A DNA stretch of 11,491 nt, from the NCBI GenBank assembly GCA_040753915.1, contig JBFMDN010000108.1, positions 1-11,491 on the forward strand, given 5' to 3'. Below are positions 7,107 to 11,491 of this stretch, one piece after another. Origin of the DNA: JBFMDN01 sp040753915 (GTDB lineage Bacteria; Desulfobacterota; Desulfomonilia; Desulfomonilales; Desulfomonilaceae). Under the pieces are notes generated by a model. It was not told the origin of the DNA. It did not search any database and worked only from the letters and a program-made list of their open reading frames with translations. The stretch's first letter is position 1. Each line of letters starts with the position of its first letter. The position numbers and the translations under genes were made by a program.

Positions 7107-7275
7107 AAGCCCCCCTCACCCTAGCCCTCTCCACCAGAAGGGGGCGAGGGGATTAGTGCTGCTCCCCCTCGGGAGTGATCCCGAGAGTTCCCTCTCCTTC
7201 TGGGAGACGTCGATCCGCAAGTCGCCTCTCCTTTTGGGACAGGTCGAGCCGCAACATACAAGGGTTAGGGTGATG
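7107..7275. repeat. Hairpin repeat array, left copy flanking the DUF559 gene
   Basis: Positions 7107-7233 match 7634-7760 with a single mismatch (7133/7660), at an offset of 527 bp. The array opens with CCCTCACCCTAGCCCTCTCC, runs through short GC-rich hairpins (for example CTCCTTCTGGGAG), and closes with GGGTTAGGGTGA, the reverse complement of its opening. It is shorter than the right copy by at least one 34-bp unit. The closing bases sit directly before the DUF559 start codon and contain the only Shine-Dalgarno-like sequence for that gene. Confidence 0.92.
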
Positions 7276-7279
7276 GTCT

Positions 7280-7651
7280 ATGTCGAAGAACATGCGTGAT
7301 CGCAGCCGACAGCTACGACGCAAGGCTACCGATGCGGAGGCCAGACTTTGGAGTCACCTCCGCGCACGACAATTGTCCGGCTTCAAGTTCCGGAGGCAAC
7401 ATGCCATCGGTTCATACATTGTAGACTTTTACTGCCATGAGGCCGGACTAGTCGTCGAGCTGGACGGCGGAGGTCACGCGGAAGAACTCCAGGGTCAATA
7501 TGATCTCGAGCGGTCGCAGTGGCTGGAATCAAGAGGGCTAAGAGTAATCAGGTTCTGGAATAACGAGGTCCTGGGGAACATTGAGGGCGTCGTGGAACAA
7601 ATACTATCTGCCCTCGGCTCCACTGCCTCCCGAAAGCCCCCCTCACCCTAG
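7280..7651 (+). CDS. DUF559 endonuclease-like protein embedded in repeats
   Basis: A 123-residue protein of the DUF559 family (very-short-patch-repair/PD-(D/E)XK nuclease-like). Marks are the N-terminal basic helix with RRKATDAEARLWSHLR (13-28), GFKFRRQHAIGSYIVDFYC (34-52) carrying Asp49, VVELDGGGH (58-66) carrying Glu60 and Asp62, and the terminal LRVIRFWNNEVL (87-98). The proposed active-site residues are intact, so a nuclease is plausible, though biochemical function is largely unknown for the family. Its ATG is preceded by AGGGTGAT, which belongs to the left repeat array. Its last residues (about KPPSP) and TAG stop are encoded by the first bases of the right array. The gene therefore looks captured by, or co-moving with, the repeat. 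Confidence 0.9.
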   Translation: MSKNMRDRSRQLRRKATDAEARLWSHLRARQLSGFKFRRQHAIGSYIVDFYCHEAGLVVELDGGGHAEELQGQYDLERSQWLESRGLRVIRFWNNEVLGNIEGVVEQILSALGSTASRKPPSP

Positions 7652-7884
7652 CCCTCTCCCCCAGAAGGGGGCGAGGGGATTAGTGCTGCTCCCCCTCGGG
7701 AGTGATCCCGAGAGTTCCCTCTCCTTCTGGGAGACGTCGATCCGCAAGTCGCCTCTCCTTCTGGGAGACGTCGATCCGCAAGTCGCCTCTCCTTCAGGGA
7801 CAGGTCGAGCCCCAAGTTCCCTCCCCCTCGGGGAGAGCCATCCCCACGTCCCCTCTCCCTCCGGGAGAGGGTTAGGGTGAGGGG
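7634..7884. repeat. Hairpin repeat array, right copy, about 34-bp period
   Basis: A tandem series of short GC-rich hairpins at roughly 30-34 bp spacing. Units starting at 7717 and 7751 are nearly identical 34-mers (differing at the first base), followed by diverged units near 7785, 7818 and 7850. Each unit carries a foldback such as CTCTCCTTCTGGGAGA or CTCCCCCTCGGGGAG and then a linker related to CGTCGATCCGCAAGTC. The array opens with CCCCTCACCCTAGCCCTCTC and ends with GAGAGGGTTAGGGTGAGGGG, nearly perfect reverse complements. A smaller relative lies at 11317-11351. The 7652-8048 stretch has no other gene; 7885-7950 adds a further GC-rich foldback (TCTCCCCCAGGGGAGG). Confidence 0.92.
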
Positions 7885-7969
7885 ATTCTTGGTTCTCCCC
7901 CAGGGGAGGCGAGACGCCGGCACGGGGGCACAGGCGCCCCGTCGAGTACCTCATCTTTTACTTTAATTA

Positions 7970-7998
7970 TTGACATTAGGTTTTTGGTATGCTTAAGT
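7970..7998 (+). promoter_or_regulatory. Candidate promoter for the acidic protein gene
   Basis: A perfect TTGACA, 17 bases, then TTAAGT (three of six) in a distinctly AT-rich 50-bp island (7951-8010) between the GC-rich repeats and the gene. The -35 is good and the -10 weak. Confidence 0.45.
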
Positions 7999-8036
7999 AT
8001 TTTTCGTTGCATGGCAACCGCATCCACTCACGGACG

Positions 8037-8043
8037 GGAGGAG
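8037..8043 (+). promoter_or_regulatory. Ribosome binding site fixing the 8049 start
   Basis: GGAGGAG lies five bases before the ATG at 8049. The frame is open from an ATG at 7989, but that ATG lies within the proposed promoter and has no Shine-Dalgarno sequence. Confidence 0.85.
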
Positions 8044-8048
8044 CTCGT

Positions 8049-8225
8049 ATGCCTCATTCACACAATATCGACTATTACCTCGGCACCATGGACGACGAGT
8101 CCCTGGCTGATGCGCTGGCCGATTTTGAAGACCCTCTCGAGGGGCGCTCCATGGATTTCCTATCCTCCCTGGACGAAGACGATTTCCGAGACGACGATTT
8201 CGGGCTGGACTACGAGGACTACTAG
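8049..8225 (+). CDS. Very acidic 58-residue protein, unknown function
   Basis: I do not recognise a family. The 58 residues include 15 Asp and 5 Glu against only two Arg and no Lys, giving an estimated net charge near -18. The acidic residues build up towards the end, with LDEDDFRDDDFGLDYEDY as the last 18. There is no signal peptide or membrane segment, so it should be cytoplasmic and possibly disordered. Reality as a gene is supported by a consensus Shine-Dalgarno sequence, an upstream TTGACA-bearing AT-rich island and a strong hairpin 28 bp after the stop. An acidic tail of this kind could mimic nucleic acid or bind basic proteins or metal, but nothing here proves that. It stands alone, convergent with the porin-like gene. 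Confidence 0.7.
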   Translation: MPHSHNIDYYLGTMDDESLADALADFEDPLEGRSMDFLSSLDEDDFRDDDFGLDYEDY

Positions 8226-8252
8226 GCCTCGATCCACATTCCCATTCCCGCC

Positions 8253-8289
8253 AACGGCCGGAGAGCGCGCCCGATCGCTCCCGGCCGTT
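8253..8289 (+). terminator. Hairpin, probable terminator after the acidic protein gene
   Basis: A nine-pair outer stem (AACGGCCGG with CCGGCCGTT), one bulged A, a five-pair inner stem (GAGCG with CGCTC) and an 8-base loop. The T-run after it is short and broken, so termination efficiency is uncertain. The following 8290-8464 is non-coding, with minor foldbacks AGGCT-TTCC-AGCCT (8368-8381) and CTGAGG/CCTCAG (8451-8468, overlapping the porin stop). Confidence 0.7.
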
Positions 8290-8464
8290 TCCATTTCGAA
8301 CGCTGTGGTACTTGGTGTTCAAAGGAGTTTGTCGTGCGGGCTGTACTCCGCGGCGTCACGGTAGGATAGGCTTTCCAGCCTGTCATTCATCTGGCCCCAA
8401 CGCCGATAGCCCGGCGATCGTTAAGACCACCGGGCGTTCTGGTTGAGCGGCTGAGGTAGGTGCC

Positions 8465-10270
8465 TCAGAAATTGACTATGAGCGATCCGTTTACCGCGTG
8501 AATAGCGTCTCGGCCTGAGATGAGCGCGTCATCCACGGCCAATCCGCCTCTCATGCCCACTGCCTTGTACGCCTGCGTGAACCAGTCACCGGGCTGCCAG
8601 TACGCATACATCACGTGCATGTCCAAGCCTTCAAGGAGCTTCCAGTCGACTCCTGCATCAGCTTCCCAGCCCAAGTAGCCGTCGTCCACGTATGGATTGA
8701 GCTGGTCAGCCACGCCCCCAGTGTTGTTTGCCTTCCATCTTTGTGCTTCGCCGACTGTTGTGTTTCCCACTGCCCCATTAGATGCCATTCCGCCCGCGAA
8801 GAACCCTGCTCGTTCAAGCCGATGGGCCCACATGTAACTTCCCCAGACGTTCACATTTGCCGCGACCGCGTAGTCCAGCCGAGCTGCGAATGCGTAGGCA
8901 TCGGTCATCATCCCGTGGTCATCGGATACGAACGTGATGTCCGTTGCATTCCAGCCGCCGTTGTTGCCGCCTGCATAGGTTTCGAACATGAGAAACTGGT
9001 ACGGCTTCAATGCCTGATAGTTGATCGACCAGGGTCGGTAGGACTTGGTCACGTTGTTGTTATTCAGGACGAGACCTGAAGCCAGAGCGTACATTGCCCT
9101 CAGTTTAACGGGCCCGGCCACGCCACCAGCCTCGCTGAACCAGTGATAGCCCTCGACAAAGAGTGGATGCACGCCCAAGCGGTAGATATCACCCGTAATC
9201 CACGCATATTCGGCTGCCGCAAAAATACGCCCGTCATTGTATTTCGCAAATGCCACGTAGATGGAGTCCTGAATATCCGCGCCGTTTGCTCCCAGGGCAG
9301 CGAGTGCTTCCGACCTGTTGAGGTGCGTGTTTCTGTAGATCGCACCGCCGCCCACGTTCACTGTGCCTGCGTCGTAGGTGAACAGTGCTCCTTGGAAGAG
9401 CGATGGCTTGGTGTCCCTGTCAGGGTTGGTGAACCAGCTTTCCTGGTTGCCCAATCTGCCCCTGGCCAACCAGATGCCATGCAGGATCCGGAACGGCCCA
9501 TAGGGCACGACGGTCAGAAATGCCTCTGCCCTCGTGTTGTACGCAAGGCTCGCACCGGTACCGAACGGAAAGTCCTTTACCCCGATCGACCAGATGCCGA
9601 AGGGCAATTGGATGGTCGCCCGGAACTGCTCCCAGCTCCCGATTGCGGCAGTGTCGTACGCGTTCATGCTGGTCTGAGACATATAATACCGCTCGAGTGG
9701 CGGAGTCCCGATGCCCAGACCGAAGCCACCTATATAATTCTGGAAATACTTGTGGCGCATGCCGCCCACGGTGTACACGCCGTGAACCCGAATGGCCGGG
9801 TTGACTCGAATCTCCGGCTCCATAGTCAGTCGAGAATCGCTGTACAGCGCGTCGCAGCCCCAGGTGGAGAACCCACCCCGTACAATCCGTGCCCGCCCAG
9901 TAGCGATGTCCGCGTACCCCGCCGTGACCGAGCTAATGGGCCTCACGATGATATTGTCCAGCGCGCCTGGAGTCTCCGTCACCAGCGCGCCACGGACCCC
10001 AAATGTGTTCGTCTCATCGAGGCCAAAGTTCCTGTTGTACCAGTTCGGTCCGGCAAATCCGACACTTATGGCCTGAGGGAGCTGATTTTCCGTCTGAATC
10101 GCGCCCTCTTGCAGAGGGGCTATCCCGAAAAGGTCCGTCGACCCGGCACGGCTATAGTAGCGCAACCGCAATTCGTACTCGCCTTTCAGGGAGAATTCCC
10201 ATGCCGCGGCGGGTAGAGCGAACGCTGCCATCAGCACCCCCGCCATAAGAATGGTCAGCAATCTTTTCAT
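8465..10270 (-). CDS. Porin-like outer-membrane beta-barrel protein
   Basis: A 601-residue exported protein. Residues 1-23 are a signal peptide (KR, hydrophobic core, cleavage after PAAA). The mature part begins WEFSLKGEYELRLRYYSR, an alternating amphipathic strand, and continues as many aromatic- and glycine-rich strand-like segments. It ends SLIVNF; a C-terminal phenylalanine on a final strand is the usual signal for Bam-dependent insertion. There is a single cysteine (139). It looks like the large porins seen in Desulfobacterota-type genomes, probably allowing diffusion of small solutes; the substrate cannot be read from sequence. The frame extends to a TTG at 10282, but GGAGG five bases before the ATG at 10270 decides the start. 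It is monocistronic and convergent with the acidic gene, with no clear T-tailed terminator. Confidence 0.85.
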   Translation of the reverse strand: MKRLLTILMAGVLMAAFALPAAAWEFSLKGEYELRLRYYSRAGSTDLFGIAPLQEGAIQTENQLPQAISVGFAGPNWYNRNFGLDETNTFGVRGALVTETPGALDNIIVRPISSVTAGYADIATGRARIVRGGFSTWGCDALYSDSRLTMEPEIRVNPAIRVHGVYTVGGMRHKYFQNYIGGFGLGIGTPPLERYYMSQTSMNAYDTAAIGSWEQFRATIQLPFGIWSIGVKDFPFGTGASLAYNTRAEAFLTVVPYGPFRILHGIWLARGRLGNQESWFTNPDRDTKPSLFQGALFTYDAGTVNVGGGAIYRNTHLNRSEALAALGANGADIQDSIYVAFAKYNDGRIFAAAEYAWITGDIYRLGVHPLFVEGYHWFSEAGGVAGPVKLRAMYALASGLVLNNNNVTKSYRPWSINYQALKPYQFLMFETYAGGNNGGWNATDITFVSDDHGMMTDAYAFAARLDYAVAANVNVWGSYMWAHRLERAGFFAGGMASNGAVGNTTVGEAQRWKANNTGGVADQLNPYVDDGYLGWEADAGVDWKLLEGLDMHVMYAYWQPGDWFTQAYKAVGMRGGLAVDDALISGRDAIHAVNGSLIVNF

Positions 10271-10803
10271 CTCTTCCTCCAAATCACGCTACTGAGCCGC
10301 CAGCAGCAGTTCAGTCACACCATGGCCCCAGACCTCTGGACCGCTTTCTCGTGCCGACCGGCCTGGCTATCACACGCGACATTGCAGTCCCAGTGGGTCC
10401 GTGTACACCTCCCAGCGTCTTCACACGCGAGGACTGACATTGAAATCGACCCCGCGCTCGATGGAGTGCCTCATTGAATGGCTCAATAGCCGGTCGGCGA
10501 ATGAAGTGCTTGAGGCCTCGATGGCGCGGTCGGGTCTCGTAGTTCGTATATACCATAAATCATCAGGAATTACCACCGGAAACTCACCTTCCTTCTTTAC
10601 TCTCGTCCCTTTCTGCTTTTAACTTATGGTGATTCCTTGCACCGTGCTCCTGTATCCCCGCGAGAAATGGAGATCCCGAACGGATCGCTCTTTGACAAAG
10701 CACCGGACTTGAAAGACGAGGGGATAACACGTATCGGATCTGTAAATGCGCCTGCGTACTTCAGGGGCATCGGCGGGGGAATGATGGTGAGCGTTGACTG
10801 CTC
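10271..10803. other. Gene-free region upstream of the porin-like gene
   Basis: About 530 bp with no convincing gene on either strand. The only internal order I see is a partial direct repeat: TCACACGCGACATTG (10371-10385) and TCACACGCGA-GGACTG-ACATTG (10422-10443), the same words with a 7-base insertion. It probably contains the porin promoter and leader. TATATA (10547-10552) is a possible -10 without a good -35. Short reading frames here run into the hairpin repeats to the right and are not believed. Confidence 0.5.
10276..10280 (-). promoter_or_regulatory. Ribosome binding site fixing the porin start
   Basis: GGAGG, five bases before the ATG at 10270 on the minus strand. The upstream TTG at 10282 precedes this site and would leave the Shine-Dalgarno sequence inside the gene. 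Confidence 0.85.
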
Positions 10804-11051
10804 TATGCCCTGAAGGGGCATACCATAAGGAGCCGTGGGTTTTAACCCACGGGAATGAACGAACAAAAAAGCAGGACCCTGAAGGGGTCCACCACCGAAA
10901 TGACCAAGAGCCCGGCTTCATTCACTATCTGTGCCCACGGCAGACAAGGGGAAACCTCTTGGTCGACCCCTTCAGGGTCGGTTGGTGGTTGTGACGCGCC
11001 GAACCACAGGTTGAAACCTGTGGCTACTGTAGGTGCGCTCCTTCAGAGCGC
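10804..11051. repeat. Mirror-image array of covarying hairpins
   Basis: Six hairpins form an inverted pair of modules. Left arm: A1 10804-10822 (TATGCCC-TGAAG-GGGCATA), B1 10833-10852 (CCGTGGGTT-TT-AACCCACGG), A2 10874-10890 (GGACCC-TGAAG-GGGTCC). Right arm, inverted: A3 10964-10980, B2 11004-11023, A4 11035-11051. The inner words GACCAAGAG (10902-10910) and CTCTTGGTC (10956-10964) also pair, around a 45-bp centre. All A hairpins keep the loop TGAAG and a following ACC while stems differ; B2 differs from B1 by three compensated base pairs. The A-to-B spacing is exactly 11 bases in both arms. Confidence 0.88.
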
Positions 11052-11169
11052 CAATCCCCGGATGACCCGTGGCAGAACGCGCGACCGCATGTGCGATGTG
11101 CAGTACAAAACACCACCCCGTTGATCGAGAAACCCTTGCAGGCTCCGATGTTGGATGCGTGGCGTGGGA

Positions 11170-11249
11170 TTCCAGCCTGCGATTCGCGTATGAAGGCCTT
11201 CACCCTAGGGGCAACGCATGCGATGCACGGAAGAAGATGCAGGCTGGAA
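11170..11249. repeat. Long foldback with 11-bp perfect arms
   Basis: TTCCAGCCTGC (11170-11180) and GCAGGCTGGAA (11239-11249) are perfect inverted repeats around 58 bases that include GGGGCAACGCATGCGATGC (11210-11228). The arm word TTCCAGCCTG also occurs at 8374-8383, so it is part of a dispersed motif. No gene is supported in 11052-11316. Confidence 0.7.
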
Positions 11250-11316
11250 GAAAATGTCTCAAAACTCGGGACACACCAAACATCGTAGCACGATTGAGCG
11301 TCGATGCGTGGAAAGG

Positions 11317-11385
11317 CACCCTCACCCCAACCCTCTCCCAGAGGGAGAGGGAGCCGTAAGAATGCCCTCTCCCCCGCTTCGGGGG
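11317..11385. repeat. Third, short copy of the CCCTCACCC/GGGAGAGGG repeat plus hairpin
   Basis: CACCCTCACCCCAACCCTCT opens a copy of the repeat that flanks the DUF559 gene. CCCTCTCCC (11331-11339) and GGGAGAGGG (11343-11351) form a perfect nine-pair stem with a 3-base loop. A second stem, CCCCC-GCTTC-GGGGG, is at 11371-11385. Confidence 0.8.
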
Positions 11386-11396
11386 CATAGGCGTTA

Positions 11397-11491
11397 ACTT
11401 CGTGGATGACATCACGTGATTTCAGTCCGTTGACTTAACAAGGACCCCGTCACCCCGGCGAAAGCCGGGGTCCATAACATATTGGAAGGAC
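11397..11491. repeat. Right copy of 95-bp terminal direct repeat
   Basis: Identical to 1-95. The sequence before it (GGCATAGGCGTTA) cannot be compared because the window starts at the left copy. If the ends join, the repeat-rich regions 10804-11396 and 1-278 become one continuous gene-free block of about 870 bp. Confidence 0.95.

Noticed and set aside
7107..7884. CRISPR array
   Set aside because: Repeats adjoin with diverged linkers and hairpins, with no uniform repeats separated by unique spacers and no cas genes.
7581..7954. Several 90-100 residue frames on both strands
   Set aside because: Translations of the 34-bp hairpin array; low complexity and periodic.
8395..8465. tRNA-like or other structured RNA gene between the convergent genes
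   Set aside because: Short foldbacks exist but no cloverleaf, anticodon arm or T-loop sequence could be assembled.
9143..10216. 357-residue plus-strand frame
   Set aside because: Antisense to the porin-like gene, which has a signal peptide, a C-terminal Phe and a ribosome binding site; the antisense product has no recognisable features.
10619..10921. Overlapping short minus-strand frames (80 and 100 residues)
   Set aside because: They begin within the hairpin array and are largely translations of repeat DNA; no ribosome binding site or family motif.
1..11491. Small plasmid or phage genome on the strength of matching ends
   Set aside because: No replication, partition, mobilisation, capsid or integrase gene; contents are chromosomal housekeeping genes.

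Overview
This 11.5 kb window looks like a chromosomal fragment of a Gram-negative bacterium with moderately high GC. A large signal-peptide-bearing outer-membrane protein that ends in phenylalanine supports an outer membrane. The gene mix resembles Desulfobacterota (former Deltaproteobacteria), but that placement is inference. It holds ordinary metabolic genes set in intergenic DNA that is very rich in hairpin-forming dispersed repeats. The first and last 95 bases are identical, so the window is either an unclosed circle or, more likely, a contig broken at a repeat.

Left half (279-4918, minus strand, transcribed right to left): a dTDP-4-dehydrorhamnose reductase gene (rfbD) and a LeuC-type dehydratase large-subunit gene lie 41 bp apart and probably form one unit. 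Next comes a small exported Met/Cys-containing protein with its own promoter candidates and a strong terminator, then guaA (GMP synthase). No small dehydratase subunit (LeuD) lies next to the LeuC-like gene.

Middle (5131-8225, plus strand): a divergent promoter region feeds a 405-residue protein that looks like a GNAT acetyltransferase joined to a PUA-like C-terminal domain. It is followed by a gamma-class carbonic anhydrase-like protein. A small DUF559 endonuclease-like gene follows, held between two copies of a hairpin repeat array; the repeats appear to supply its ribosome-binding region and its stop codon. After an AT-rich promoter-like stretch comes a 58-residue, extremely acidic protein followed by a strong hairpin.

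Right end (8465-10270, minus strand): a roughly 600-residue porin-like outer-membrane protein. The last 1.2 kb and the first 0.28 kb have no convincing gene and are packed with repeats. The most striking is a mirror-image array of hairpins at 10804-11051 (order A-B-A-C, then C'-A'-B'-A'). Its stems differ by compensatory base changes while loops and spacings are kept. This array and the repeat-embedded DUF559 gene are the best candidates for something worth pursuing.

Several starts were moved from the longest reading frame to an internal ATG with a proper Shine-Dalgarno sequence (positions 2484, 6483, 8049 and 10270).
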